DNA of 64,000 bases from Ferruginibacter sp. (lineage in GTDB: Bacteria; Bacteroidota; Bacteroidia; Chitinophagales; Chitinophagaceae), in NCBI GenBank assembly GCA_014379905.1, contig JACMKX010000142.1, positions 1-64,000 of the forward strand. The letters are read 5' to 3'. Shown here one piece after another: positions 36,167 through 45,035 of this stretch. The position numbers were made by a program, and so were the translations under genes. Position 1 is the stretch's first letter, and every line of letters starts with the position of its first letter. Under the pieces are notes generated by a model. The model was not told the DNA's origin and did no database searches. It saw only the letters and a program-made list of their open reading frames with translations.

Positions 36167-36655
36167 ATGTATAACAACGGTGAAAGTTTCGGTTTTATAA
36201 CCGATAAAATTAAAGAGATAAAGGTTGGTCTTTTCAAATCAGAGATCAATTCAGAACTATTACTCCCTAATAATGTAATTCAAATATTACGGGTTGATGA
36301 CGACGGGCATCTTTGGTTTTTTACATCCTGTAACGGAAGGCAGGCAGCCAACATCAACAAAACGTTTTATGCCTACCTGGATTTTCATAAACGTGGAACT
36401 GATTCAAGATTACTCCTTAACGGGGCTGCATTTATCGTAGATGAGGAAAACGATGTGGAAGAATTAATTGCTCAAAGTAACTACAGCAAATCTGTTGCTC
36501 CAAGCCTGGTACTTATCAAAATGAAAATAATGCAGGCTGAATATTTTGAAGGTCATGATGATCAAAAAAACAGTTCCTGGAAAGATAAACTGTTTAACAG
36601 TTTTGCGGGACTATTTTCAGATAACAGCAATCATAAGATCTTCGATTTTGGATAG
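36167..36655 (+). CDS. Pyridoxamine 5'-phosphate oxidase-like (general stress) protein
   Basis: A 162-residue protein. The ATG at 36167 (MYNNGESFGFITDKIKEIKVG) is chosen over an upstream in-frame start at 36107, whose 20 added residues look non-coding. The pattern ITDKIKEIKVGLF...LRVDDDGHLWFFTSCNGRQAANINKTFYAYLDF...LLLNGAAFIV matches the split-barrel flavin-binding family used by general stress proteins. Flavin binding is not certain, as the phosphate-binding arginines are hard to place. It follows the YtxH set by about 115 bp. Confidence 0.6.
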   Translation: MYNNGESFGFITDKIKEIKVGLFKSEINSELLLPNNVIQILRVDDDGHLWFFTSCNGRQAANINKTFYAYLDFHKRGTDSRLLLNGAAFIVDEENDVEELIAQSNYSKSVAPSLVLIKMKIMQAEYFEGHDDQKNSSWKDKLFNSFAGLFSDNSNHKIFDFG

Positions 36656-36678
36656 ACAATTATAATCACATATAAAAT

Positions 36679-36712
36679 AAAAGGTTGCTTACTGGCAACC
36701 TTTTATTTTTTT
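36679..36712. terminator. Bidirectional terminator
   Basis: AAAAGGTTGC (36679-36688) pairs with GCAACCTTTT (36695-36704) around TTACTG; the plus side has a long T-run and the minus side a run of AT. It serves the convergent PNPOx-like and enoyl-CoA hydratase genes. Confidence 0.85.
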
Positions 36713-36732
36713 TTAAAGACTCTATAAATTAT

Positions 36733-37488
36733 TTATGCCTTCGTTTTAAATTTTTCAATCGCTGTTTTTGAAAAAGCACTCAATACCAGTTTACCGCTGA
36801 TGGCTGCACGCATTTTTAGTAATTCATCCCAATGTTCGGTACCATTCCAGAACATTTTTTTCATTTCCGCCATAGCTTCGGGATTAGAGTGAGATAAGGT
36901 ATTAGCAAGGCGATCGATAGATTCATCCATATTCTCAATATTTTCGTGCACTTCTGCAAATAGGCCTTTTCTTTTCGCCCATTCGCTGTTTCGCCACATG
37001 CTTGCATCAATAGCCAGTGCGCTAAATGCGGCAGGTCCTATTTTTCTTTCCACGGCAGGGCCAACCACAAAGGGGCCAATACCTACCGCCAGTTCACTTA
37101 GTTTAATTTCGGCTGCTACCGTAGCAATAGCATAATCGGCGGCCGCGGCAATGCCTACACCGCCGCCCACGCATTTACCCTGGATCCTTGCAATAATGAA
37201 TTTAGGACACTTGCGCATAGCATTGATCACCTGGGCAAATCCACTGAAGAATTTTTGTCCTTCGGCCTCATTTTTTATTTCCACCAATTCATTAAATGAA
37301 GCGCCGGCGCAAAAAGTTTTGTCGCCTGTACTTTTCAGGATGATCACTTTTGTCTCTGCATGCGTTCCTGCAAAATGAATTTCGTAAGCCAGTTGCTCTA
37401 AAATTTTTCCGGGTAAAGAGTTGCTTTGCGGGTGGTGGAACTCAATAGTTGTTATGCCGTTGTGGGTCTCCGTTCTAACATATTCCAT
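36733..37488 (-). CDS. Enoyl-CoA hydratase/isomerase family protein
   Basis: A 251-residue crotonase-fold enzyme. The oxyanion hole loop is FCAGASFNEL (about 60-69) and the second signature is IQGKCVGGGVGIAAAADYAIA (about 102-122). The usual catalytic Glu positions of classic hydratases are not conserved in an obvious way, so isomerase or hydrolase chemistry is possible. It lies about 100 bp downstream of paaZ on the same strand, consistent with a step of the phenylacetyl-CoA pathway or the beta-oxidation that follows it. I would not name it paaG or paaF on this evidence. Confidence 0.85.
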   Translation of the reverse strand: MEYVRTETHNGITTIEFHHPQSNSLPGKILEQLAYEIHFAGTHAETKVIILKSTGDKTFCAGASFNELVEIKNEAEGQKFFSGFAQVINAMRKCPKFIIARIQGKCVGGGVGIAAAADYAIATVAAEIKLSELAVGIGPFVVGPAVERKIGPAAFSALAIDASMWRNSEWAKRKGLFAEVHENIENMDESIDRLANTLSHSNPEAMAEMKKMFWNGTEHWDELLKMRAAISGKLVLSAFSKTAIEKFKTKA

Positions 37489-37586
37489 ATTAAAATTTTA
37501 AGAAGGATTTTGGCAGTGAGCCTGCCCTTTTCCCATTTTTAAAGGGATAATAAAATTATGCAAATAGTTTAAAAAATTGTTTTTAT

Positions 37587-39674
37587 TTATTTATTTAACA
37601 ATGCCTTTTTCATTTCAACCATGGTTAAAATAGTAGCCACGCCCGTCAATTCATCGGTGTTATCAAATATTTCCACGTACCATTTTACAATGCCCTTTGG
37701 TATATCCTGGCCTTTTACAAAATCAATATCCGGGTTGGCCTCTTTTAATTCCTGCGCTGTTTTTTCTTTGCATGTAAACCTTATATAAATACTATTGCCC
37801 GGGTAAACAGGCTTGGTAAACCTTAGTTCATCAATGCCATAATTTAGCAATACCGGGTTCTTACTAAAGGAGTCAACAAAGAGTCCTGCCGCTGCGCTCA
37901 TAATAAAATATCCGTGTGCTACCTGCTGTTCAAACATAGTGCCATCAAAATTGGTTTCTTTCAAATGGGCGTAGAACTGATCTCCGCTCAGTAAAGCAAA
38001 CCTGTCTATGTCTTCGGAAGTGATCATTCTTTTTTCTGTTACCAGCTGATCTCCGATACTTAGCTCTTCAAAATACTTCTTAAACGGATGTGTGCCGTCA
38101 TTATTGCCTTTTGCGTTGGGTTGGTACACATTGCTAATGGCAGTTATCATGGAGGGTGATCCTTGTATGGCAGTACGCTGCAGGTAATGTTTTATGCCCC
38201 GCAATCCGCCCATTTCCTCCCCGCCTCCAGCCCGCCCTGGCCCTCCATGTACCAGCAATGGGAGGGGTGATCCATGTCCTGTACTCTCTTTTGCGCATTC
38301 ATTGTTCAGCACTAAAATTCTGCCATGGTGGGTTGCTGCGCCCAAAACATATTGCCTGGCTATAGCTGCCTCCGCAGTTATAATGGATGAGCACAAACTG
38401 CCTTTGCCTTTTTTACTCAGTTCAATTACCTCGTCCATTGTTTTATACGGCATTATTGTACTTACAGGACCGAAAGCTTCTACATTGTGAGAGGCTTCTG
38501 CCAAAAAGGGATCTGGGTTGTATAACAAAACAGGACTTATAAAAGCACCGGTTGCGGCATCCGCATCTATTACCGTTACACTATCCAGCGAACCATAAAT
38601 TATTTGAGAAGATGCCAGGAGTTTTTGTACCTGTGTCCGCACTTCTTTTCTTTGTTCCTGGCCGGCCAATGCACCCATTCTCACCTTTTCATTGGAAGGG
38701 TTACCAATAACCGTCTTGCCCAATTCGGCTATTAATGCTTTTGAAATATCTTCCAGTTTATTTTCCGGAACAAATATGCGGCGCACTGCTGTACATTTTT
38801 GTCCGGCCTTAACCGTCATTTCCTTTTTTACTTCCTTAATAAAAATGTCCCATTCAGGCATACCGGGTTGCACATCTGTTCCCAATACAATACAATTCAA
38901 AGAATCTGCTTCCATATTAAAGGGAACCGATTCACTCAAAATATTATTATTTGATTTTAATTTAAAACCCGTGGATGCAGAACCGGTAAAGGTTACCACA
39001 TCCTGCGAATTCACATGGTCGAGGATATCGCCTGCACTGCCACAGAGTAACTGCAAAGCGCCTTCCGGCAAAATTTTACTGGCAATAATCACTTTTACAA
39101 CGGCTTCTGTAAGATAAGAGGTAACAGTTGCAGGTTTTACCACAGCCGGCATGCCTGCCAATAAATTCACTGCAATTTTTTCCAGCATTCCCCATACAGG
39201 AAAATTGTAGGCATTAATATGTACAGCCACTCCTTCTTTTGGTACCAGCAGATGATGGCCCATAAAAGTACCGCCTTTGCTTAATGAGATGGGATCACCA
39301 TCCAGGCAAAATGGATCATCGGGTAATTTTCTGCGGAGCGATGCATTGGAAAAAAGATTGCCGATACCGCCTTCAATATCTATCCAGCTATCAATTTTTG
39401 TTGCACCGGATTGGGCACTAATGGTATAGAACTTTTCTTTGTGTTGCATTAAATGAAGCGCAAGTGCACGCAACATACGGCCTCTTTCCTGGAAGGTCAT
39501 TTTACGCAAAGCGGTATTACCTTTTTCCCTGGCATATTGTAAAATGGCCTGGAAATCTAACCCTTTTGTTGTAGCTGTTGCTATCGTTTGTCCACTTATG
39601 GCATTAAACAATTCCTGGCCGGCGCCATCTCCTTCTATCCAATTGCCGGTGATATAATTTCCAAGTTTGTACAT
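37587..39674 (-). CDS. paaZ: Phenylacetate degradation bifunctional protein PaaZ
   Basis: A 695-residue fusion: an aldehyde dehydrogenase domain (about 1-520) and a MaoC-like (R)-hydratase domain (about 545-690). In the phenylacetyl-CoA pathway the hydratase opens the oxepin ring and the dehydrogenase oxidises the resulting semialdehyde. Catalytic Cys is in KAGQKCTAVRR at about 293, with EADSLN as the Glu region; the MaoC part has LSGDQFYAHLKET, with the Asp/His dyad. I use the ATG at 39674 (MYKLGNYITGNWIEG); a start at 39695 would add 7 residues. The other paa genes are not in this window. Confidence 0.94.
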   Translation of the reverse strand: MYKLGNYITGNWIEGDGAGQELFNAISGQTIATATTKGLDFQAILQYAREKGNTALRKMTFQERGRMLRALALHLMQHKEKFYTISAQSGATKIDSWIDIEGGIGNLFSNASLRRKLPDDPFCLDGDPISLSKGGTFMGHHLLVPKEGVAVHINAYNFPVWGMLEKIAVNLLAGMPAVVKPATVTSYLTEAVVKVIIASKILPEGALQLLCGSAGDILDHVNSQDVVTFTGSASTGFKLKSNNNILSESVPFNMEADSLNCIVLGTDVQPGMPEWDIFIKEVKKEMTVKAGQKCTAVRRIFVPENKLEDISKALIAELGKTVIGNPSNEKVRMGALAGQEQRKEVRTQVQKLLASSQIIYGSLDSVTVIDADAATGAFISPVLLYNPDPFLAEASHNVEAFGPVSTIMPYKTMDEVIELSKKGKGSLCSSIITAEAAIARQYVLGAATHHGRILVLNNECAKESTGHGSPLPLLVHGGPGRAGGGEEMGGLRGIKHYLQRTAIQGSPSMITAISNVYQPNAKGNNDGTHPFKKYFEELSIGDQLVTEKRMITSEDIDRFALLSGDQFYAHLKETNFDGTMFEQQVAHGYFIMSAAAGLFVDSFSKNPVLLNYGIDELRFTKPVYPGNSIYIRFTCKEKTAQELKEANPDIDFVKGQDIPKGIVKWYVEIFDNTDELTGVATILTMVEMKKALLNK

Positions 39675-39732
39675 ATAGCTTATTTGAGCTGACAAAACTA
39701 AGCAGGATAACCTGAATTAAAAGCACAAAAAA

Positions 39733-39753
39733 ACCGGTTCATTACGAACCGGT
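39733..39753 (-). terminator. Rho-independent terminator
   Basis: ACCGGTTC (39733-39740) and GAACCGGT (39746-39753) pair perfectly; on the minus strand TTTTTTTG follows. It ends the lipoprotein gene at 39775-40482, so paaZ is transcribed from its own promoter. Confidence 0.8.
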
Positions 39754-39774
39754 ATCAAAAATTATGACAGTACT

Positions 39775-40482
39775 TTAATTACACTGGTGTTGATAATTGT
39801 AAGTAATATTCGAAGCACCTGTAGCATTTAAGGTAATGATCTTACCATCTCCGTCAAAAACATAATCAAGATTTGATATAGATCCCCCTGCAAACAGCGA
39901 CTTAATTGGATTTTTTGCCTTTATGATCCTGTATCCCTGGAGGGTTTGTGCTATATCCCAGTAATCACCGGTTTGTGAAGGCTTGTCTGTATAGTATTCA
40001 ACTGTCTGCACATTTGCGCCGGAAGTGATGGTGGTAGGATTTCCACCGGTCCAGGTTACTGTGGTTATATCAGGAGTACCACCGGATGAACTGGTAGATG
40101 TTTGCTTGATCAGCTCTGTACCGCTGTATTCAAAAGCGAGGTTCGACCAGCTTGTACCGGCCATGTCATTTTCGGTTCGCATGTTAATGGTAAGTCCATT
40201 GCTATTGCTTGTAATGATCCTTTTTGAATCGAAAGTTCCGGAAGTGGTTGTTGTGGCAACAGCATTGTTACCACTGTAGGCGTAGGTAGTCACCGTATTG
40301 CCGGTTGTAATGTTGCTTATTTTACCTTCGGTATTATAGCTTATGTTGTTGGCAGTACCCGCATTTGGAGTTATAGTAATGATCCTGCAGGTTGGTTTTG
40401 GATCATCTTTACTACAGCCAGAAAACAATGTCATCATACCAAGGCATAATAATGTCATTAAGAAAAATAGGTGTTTTTTCAT
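39775..40482 (-). CDS. Lipoprotein of unknown function (DUF4595/RHS-like strands)
   Basis: A 235-residue lipoprotein with signal MKKHLFFLMTLLCLGMMTLFSGCSKDD and Cys in the FSGC lipobox. The mature domain has alternating strands of the form Y(D/N)xxGKI(S/T)xI (YNTEGKISNITTGN, VFDGDGKIITLNATG), as seen in the DUF4595 and similar outer-membrane beta-propeller-like lipoproteins of Bacteroidota. No catalytic residues are visible. Single-gene unit. Confidence 0.7.
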   Translation of the reverse strand: MKKHLFFLMTLLCLGMMTLFSGCSKDDPKPTCRIITITPNAGTANNISYNTEGKISNITTGNTVTTYAYSGNNAVATTTTSGTFDSKRIITSNSNGLTINMRTENDMAGTSWSNLAFEYSGTELIKQTSTSSSGGTPDITTVTWTGGNPTTITSGANVQTVEYYTDKPSQTGDYWDIAQTLQGYRIIKAKNPIKSLFAGGSISNLDYVFDGDGKIITLNATGASNITYNYQHQCN

Positions 40483-40633
40483 TTTACGTTTTTTATTTGG
40501 TTAGGGCTGTAAGATAGCAAACGCTTGCTGGCACTACAATACCACTTTTGAGGTAGCGTCATCACCTAAGCTGGTTATAAAATAAAAAACTAACTTTAAT
40601 GGGTTGTTATTAATAATCTTTGAATACTTTTTT

Positions 40634-40861
40634 ATGAAACAATTTTTTGTACTTGCCTTTGTTTTTATGATCTCCTGTAAATGCACAAAAACAGCTGCGA
40701 ATAAAAATTGTAAAGGGGTTGAAATAAAAGATTGTATGTGTACTATGCAATACGATCCTGTTTGCGGTTGCGATGGTAAAACCTATAGCAATGAATGTGT
40801 GGCAAGATGCGCCGGGGTAAAAACCTGGACGAAGGGGGAATGTTTACCAGCAAAAAACTAA
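40634..40861 (+). CDS. Kazal-type serine protease inhibitor domain lipoprotein
   Basis: A 75-residue lipoprotein. The ATG at 40634 gives [15 protein letters not shown] with lipobox MISC; an earlier in-frame start at 40604 adds 10 unlikely residues. The mature part has a Kazal pattern: C-x-C-x3[23 protein letters not shown]...GEC. Kazal domains are tight inhibitors of serine proteases and are mainly known from animals; a lipidated bacterial copy would sit on the outer membrane or periplasmic face. Its 3' end overlaps the convergent DinB-like gene by 4 bp. Confidence 0.8.
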   Translation: MKQFFVLAFVFMISCKCTKTAANKNCKGVEIKDCMCTMQYDPVCGCDGKTYSNECVARCAGVKTWTKGECLPAKN

Positions 40862-41328
40862 TCTATCAAACTAAATTGTTTTAAATGATGCCTCACATGT
40901 TTGTGGTGCAGTAATATCCATTGTTCATAATTAAGATGGCCAAAAGCCGGGTGCAGGCTGGTTTTGGATGGATTGTCTTTAAACCATTCGATAAATTTTT
41001 CTACAGAATGACGCAGGTTTTCTTTTGCATCGTTGAAAGAAGGCTGGCGAAGATCAAGTGGTACATCGCCTAATACATTTCCGGGGGCTTTGGTATTTTC
41101 TCTAAAATCTTTATCGCTGTATAAAAAGGCTTTGTACTTAGGTAGATGTTCTTCGGGTACAGACAAAGGAAAAATGATCTTCTCATAACTAACATCAAAA
41201 AAATCTGCCAGGTGCTCCAGCATTTGTTGGGCATTCATTAGCCCCCAATTTGCAGAAGTATTTTCGGGTAGCTGGTTCAGCACATCAAACATTTCCTTTC
41301 TTAAGAAATCAATTTTCCCTGGTTGCAT
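40858..41328 (-). CDS. DinB/DUF1569-like protein
   Basis: A 156-residue protein. The four-helix pattern and His-containing motifs ([15 protein letters not shown] at about 28-42, and [24 protein letters not shown] at about 129-152) match the DinB/DUF1569 group, which often binds a metal through three His residues. Related proteins are bacillithiol or mycothiol transferases, but the role of DUF1569 is unknown. The neighbour upstream on the same strand is adk, 44 bp away. Confidence 0.75.
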   Translation of the reverse strand: MQPGKIDFLRKEMFDVLNQLPENTSANWGLMNAQQMLEHLADFFDVSYEKIIFPLSVPEEHLPKYKAFLYSDKDFRENTKAPGNVLGDVPLDLRQPSFNDAKENLRHSVEKFIEWFKDNPSKTSLHPAFGHLNYEQWILLHHKHVRHHLKQFSLID

Positions 41329-41372
41329 TGTTTTTAAAATTAAAAACTCCGCCTGGGCAGAGTTTATATTTT

Positions 41373-41948
41373 TTATATCCTGTTATCTATTTCTTTGCAA
41401 AGTCCCTCGAAAATTTCATCGATAGACCCTTCCCCCTTTACCATCACTACTTTATCAAACTGGCGGTAGTAATCTGCCACAGCTTCTGTTTTATTCCTGT
41501 ACTCTGTAATGCGTGCTCTTATAACGAGCTCATTGTTATCATCAGTGCGGCCACTTGTTTCGCCGCGTTTCAACAACCGTTTTACCAATTCTTCCTCACT
41601 TACATCCAGCGCAAGCATAACACCTATAGCCGTTTTTTTGAGATCCAGTAGTTTATCCAATGCTTCTGCCTGGGCAGAGGTTCGGGGAAAACCATCAAAT
41701 AAAAAACCTTTTGCCCCCGGGTTTTCGTCGAGTGCAGAGCTAATCATGCCTATCACTACTTCATCAGGAACCAGCTGGCCTTTATCCATAAAGTTTTTTG
41801 CTTCCATTCCCAATGCTGTCTGCCTGCTTATTTCAGAACGGAGTAAATCGCCCGTACTCAGGTGTTTTAATCCGTAACGAACGATCAATTTTTCGCTTTG
41901 CGTACCTTTTCCGCTGCCCGGGGGGCCGAAGAGTATTAAATTGAACAT
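41373..41948 (-). CDS. adk: Adenylate kinase
   Basis: A 191-residue kinase that interconverts ATP + AMP and 2 ADP. P-loop GPPGSGKGT at 8-16, the AMP-binding STGDLLRSE (about 31-39) and FDGFPRTSAQAEAL (about 84-97), and RGETSGRTDDN (about 127-137). The short LID without zinc-binding Cys puts it in the short class. A -7 box lies about 55 bp upstream. The downstream DinB-like gene may share the transcript. Confidence 0.98.
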   Translation of the reverse strand: MFNLILFGPPGSGKGTQSEKLIVRYGLKHLSTGDLLRSEISRQTALGMEAKNFMDKGQLVPDEVVIGMISSALDENPGAKGFLFDGFPRTSAQAEALDKLLDLKKTAIGVMLALDVSEEELVKRLLKRGETSGRTDDNNELVIRARITEYRNKTEAVADYYRQFDKVVMVKGEGSIDEIFEGLCKEIDNRI

Positions 41949-42003
41949 AATTTAATTAAACCGGTTTTATTGTGTTAAGGTATCTGGCAGGCATCGATTG
42001 TTT

Positions 42004-42011
42004 CAAAGATA
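42004..42011 (-). promoter_or_regulatory. -7 promoter box of adk
   Basis: Minus strand TATCTTTG, an exact TAnnTTTG. The leader would be about 50 nt. No good -33 box seen. Confidence 0.45.
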
Positions 42012-42136
42012 ATTAAGCATTTGTAAATACAGCACTTTTATACGTGTATGTCTTGTCTTTTACCATTATCAAAATACAATAATAATGGAAAAAAGCAGAA
42101 AGCCCGCCTTTCTGTACATATTGGCACTTTGCCCGC

Positions 42137-42167
42137 TTTGTAAACAGGCCCATATCAAGTACATTTG
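42137..42167 (+). promoter_or_regulatory. Complete Bacteroidota promoter of the aminotransferase gene
   Basis: TTTG (42137-42140), 19 nt, then TACATTTG (42160-42167): both boxes and spacing agree with the Bacteroidota sigma consensus TTTG-N19-21-TAnnTTTG. The predicted transcript begins near 42173, so the start must be the ATG at 42204 and not the in-frame TTG at 42165 inside the box. Confidence 0.75.
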
Positions 42168-42203
42168 CAGGGGTCCAGATTCTCTCAATATAAACTTCCA
42201 TGT

Positions 42204-43469
42204 ATGGGTACTTCTAAACTAAGCTTACTTGCAGAAACATTGATCGGTTCAGAAATAGTTAAACTGGGAAGTATTATCAAGGAAAAAATAAGCCAGGGCG
42301 ACCAGATCTATAATTATACCATCGGTGATTTTGATTCTACCCAATTTCCCATACCCGAACAGCTGGAAAAAGAGATTATTAATGCTTATAAAGAAGGTTT
42401 CACCACTTACCCTGCAGCAGACGGAGAACTGGATCTAAGGATTGCGGTAAGCAATTTTATTAAAGCAAACGAGGCCCTGGATTACAGCCCTTCCGAAATA
42501 TTGATTGCCGCAGGGGGCCGACCACTTATTTATGCCATTTACAGGGCCATTGTCGATAAAGGGGATAAAGTGATTTACCCTGTTCCAAGCTGGAACAATA
42601 ACCACTATGTTCACTTTACCGAAGGCGAACATGTAATGATTGAAGCCACCCGGGAAAATAATTTTATGCCTACCGCAGCACAGATCCGGCCCCATGTTAA
42701 AGGTGCTTCCCTCATTGCTGTGTGCAGCCCCCTCAACCCAACCGGCACTACATTTAGCAAACAAGAACTGGAAGCTATCTGCGACCTGGTAATTGAAGAA
42801 AACAACCAGAGAAAAGAAGGTGAAAAGAAATTATACGTCATGTATGACCAGATATACCGGGCACTTACTTTTGGGGATACGGTACACTACAACCCTGTTT
42901 CCCTAAGGCCTGAAATGAAGAGGTACACCGTGTTTGTGGATGGCATCAGTAAAGCCTTTGCGGCAACGGGTGTAAGGGTGGGCTGGTCTCTTGGGCCTGC
43001 GGAAGTAATTGCAAAAATGAGGGCGATTAACAGCCATGTTGGTTCCTGGGCGCCTATGGCCGAGCAAAAAGCTGTTGCGAGATTTCTAAACAATACTGCT
43101 GCAGTAAATAATTACCTGGTTCATTTCCGGTCCGAGATCTCGTACCGCTTAACAAATATATACAACGGCTTTAGTGACTTGAAAAAAAGTGGTTTCCCTG
43201 TTGATGCCATTGCACCACAGGCCGCCATATATCTTGCTGTAAAAATAAACCTGGCGGGCAAAAAAACTGCCGGTGGCGATGTTCTTGAAACACAGGCAGA
43301 GGTAACTGCTTATATTTTGAACGAAGCAAAATTAGCCCTGGTTCCCTTTTATGCCTTTGGAGCAGAAAAAACTAGTAGCTGGTACAGGCTAAGTGTGGGT
43401 TGCTGCAAAAAAGAAGATATAGTAGTAATGTTGAGTAAGCTAAAAGCTGCGCTGGAAAAATTGTCTTAG
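42204..43469 (+). CDS. PLP-dependent aminotransferase (class I/II)
   Basis: A 421-residue fold-type I aminotransferase. Start ATG 42204 (MGTSKLSLLAETL), set by the promoter. Motifs: YTIGDFDSTQFPIP, AAGGRPLIYAIYRAI, CSPLNPTGTTFSKQEL (about 177-192), YDQIYRALTF (Asp and Tyr of the cofactor site, about 214) and the PLP Lys in FVDGISKAFAATGVRVGW. The amino donor is not evident; aspartate-type is likely by family. The 3' end overlaps a small convergent gene by 4 bp. Confidence 0.9.
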   Translation: MGTSKLSLLAETLIGSEIVKLGSIIKEKISQGDQIYNYTIGDFDSTQFPIPEQLEKEIINAYKEGFTTYPAADGELDLRIAVSNFIKANEALDYSPSEILIAAGGRPLIYAIYRAIVDKGDKVIYPVPSWNNNHYVHFTEGEHVMIEATRENNFMPTAAQIRPHVKGASLIAVCSPLNPTGTTFSKQELEAICDLVIEENNQRKEGEKKLYVMYDQIYRALTFGDTVHYNPVSLRPEMKRYTVFVDGISKAFAATGVRVGWSLGPAEVIAKMRAINSHVGSWAPMAEQKAVARFLNNTAAVNNYLVHFRSEISYRLTNIYNGFSDLKKSGFPVDAIAPQAAIYLAVKINLAGKKTAGGDVLETQAEVTAYILNEAKLALVPFYAFGAEKTSSWYRLSVGCCKKEDIVVMLSKLKAALEKLS

Positions 43470-43714
43470 TTCTTGTTATTCAGAAAAATGAAGGGTTTTT
43501 CTTTCCCACTGCGGAGATATTTTTTTATGTGCTGATCCTTATTTACCACTTTATATTTACAAAGATCAATCAGTTCGTGAGCAGTTACAAGGTTTTCAAT
43601 TTTTTCTACAGTATATAATAAGCCATGCAGCCATGAAACTTCACGTTCAATGGCCTGCGGATTTTTAAGTTCCTGTTTAAAAAGTACCAGTAAGTCTCGG
43701 TTTGCGTTGTTCAT
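43466..43714 (-). CDS. Small cytoplasmic protein of unknown function
   Basis: An 82-residue protein, helical throughout, with no signal or membrane segment. Nothing matches a family I know. It follows the 41-residue lipoprotein gene by 22 bp and shares its strand, so the two may be one unit. Charged ends, with IERE and KKYLRSGKEK, suggest a soluble protein. Confidence 0.55.
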   Translation of the reverse strand: MNNANRDLLVLFKQELKNPQAIEREVSWLHGLLYTVEKIENLVTAHELIDLCKYKVVNKDQHIKKYLRSGKEKPFIFLNNKN

Positions 43715-43736
43715 ATAAACAACATTTTAGCATTCA

Positions 43737-43862
43737 TTAATAACCAACAAAACCTTTTTTCTGAGGACATCCACAGGCTCCTTTTTTAGAAGATGAACAA
43801 CCTGTTGCAATTAAAGTAATGGCAATTAATAAGAGTGCTGAGATTTTAATTAAATTTTTCAT
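43737..43862 (-). CDS. 41-residue cysteine-rich lipoprotein
   Basis: A very small gene: ATG at 43860-43862, stop TAA at 43737-43739. It encodes MKNLIKISALLLIAITLIAT followed by GCSSSKKGACGCPQKKGFVGY. The first 22 residues are a good lipoprotein signal with ATGC lipobox; the mature part has a CGC pair and only about 20 residues. Small lipoproteins ending in this CGCPxxxGF style occur in other Bacteroidota by my recollection, but their role is unknown. The spacing and signal make a real gene likely. Confidence 0.7.
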   Translation of the reverse strand: MKNLIKISALLLIAITLIATGCSSSKKGACGCPQKKGFVGY

Positions 43863-43916
43863 GCTTTTTCAAGTTACAAATTAAACTATTTTCACCAATA
43901 TTTATTGCACGTCTAC

Positions 43917-45035
43917 ATGAACGGTGAAAATATTAACATTGAGGCCAAACCGCTGCGGGTATTGATTTCGCCGCTTGACTGGGGACTTGGTCACGCAACC
44001 CGTATAATTACTATCGTAGAAATACTGCAAAAGTACGATGTTCAAGTATTAATTGCTGCTGAAGGAGCTGCAGCTTTGCTCCTTCAAACAGAATTTCCAG
44101 GTATAAAGATCTTATCTCTAAAAGGCTACAGGGTAAGATACAGCAGGTCAAAAAAAAATTTCATTTTTAAACTGGCAGGGCAGCTCCCGGGCATATTTGC
44201 CAGCATTAAAAGAGAAAACCGCTGGTTAAAAAAAGTGGTGATGGATCATAAAATTGATGCTGTCATCTCCGATAATCGCTTTGGGTTTTATCATCGAAGT
44301 ATCCCTTCTGTTTACATAACGCACCAGTTATTTATTGAAACAGGAAAAAAATGGATGAATGATCTCGCTCAAAAAATTCATTATAAATACATCAACAGGT
44401 TCACAGAATGTTGGGTACCTGATTTTGAAGAAGGAATCACATTGGCAGGAAAACTATCACACCCGGAAAAGTTACCCAACGTTCCTGTTAGTTATTTAGG
44501 ACCATTATCAAGGTTTAAAAAAGAGAAAGAAAATATTTCAGATCAGTTGCTGATCATACTCTCAGGGCCGGAGCCACAAAGAACTATTTGGGAGAAAGAA
44601 ATTTTACAACAGGTAAAAAAAATTCCCGGTTCAGTAATATTGGTACGTGGATTACCCGGTAATGATGAAAAGATAGCAGCACCTGCCAACTTAACTATTT
44701 ACAATCATATACCTGCCCGGGAGTTAAATACATTGATACTAAGATCTGCTGTTATCCTGTCGCGCAGTGGCTACTCTACTGTGATGGACCTGTTTGCATT
44801 ACAGAAAGCAGCACTACTCGTTCCTACACCAGGTCAGTCAGAACAGGAATACTTAGCTGATTACCTTCACCTGGATCAGCATTTATTTTACAGTTGCCGG
44901 CAGCACGAAATGAAATGGGAAAACATTTTTATGCTGGCGGGAGATTTCCTGGAAAACAGGCCGGTTGAAGATTACTTATCTTTGAATGAACAAGTGATAA
45001 AAAAATGGATCAGGTCCCTTCGGGCTTCGAAATAA
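43917..45035 (+). CDS. MurG-like (GT28-type) glycosyltransferase
   Basis: A 372-residue cytoplasmic or membrane-associated glycosyltransferase of GT-B fold. Start ATG 43917 (MNGENINIEAKPLR). N-terminal LRVLISPLDWGLGHATRIITIVEIL is the family opening (GHATR). The C-terminal donor site region has LSGPEPQRTIWEKEIL (about 217-232), VRGLPGN, and LSRSGYSTVMDLFALQKAALLVPTPGQSEQEYLA (about 286-318), the sugar-nucleotide binding stretch. The acceptor is unknown. The 3' end overlaps the convergent GT2 gene by 26 bp. Confidence 0.82.
   Translation: MNGENINIEAKPLRVLISPLDWGLGHATRIITIVEILQKYDVQVLIAAEGAAALLLQTEFPGIKILSLKGYRVRYSRSKKNFIFKLAGQLPGIFASIKRENRWLKKVVMDHKIDAVISDNRFGFYHRSIPSVYITHQLFIETGKKWMNDLAQKIHYKYINRFTECWVPDFEEGITLAGKLSHPEKLPNVPVSYLGPLSRFKKEKENISDQLLIILSGPEPQRTIWEKEILQQVKKIPGSVILVRGLPGNDEKIAAPANLTIYNHIPARELNTLILRSAVILSRSGYSTVMDLFALQKAALLVPTPGQSEQEYLADYLHLDQHLFYSCRQHEMKWENIFMLAGDFLENRPVEDYLSLNEQVIKKWIRSLRASK

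Noticed and set aside
42165-42203. TTG start of the aminotransferase at 42165
   Set aside because: It lies inside the predicted -7 box; transcription begins after it, and the ATG at 42204 gives the better N-terminus.
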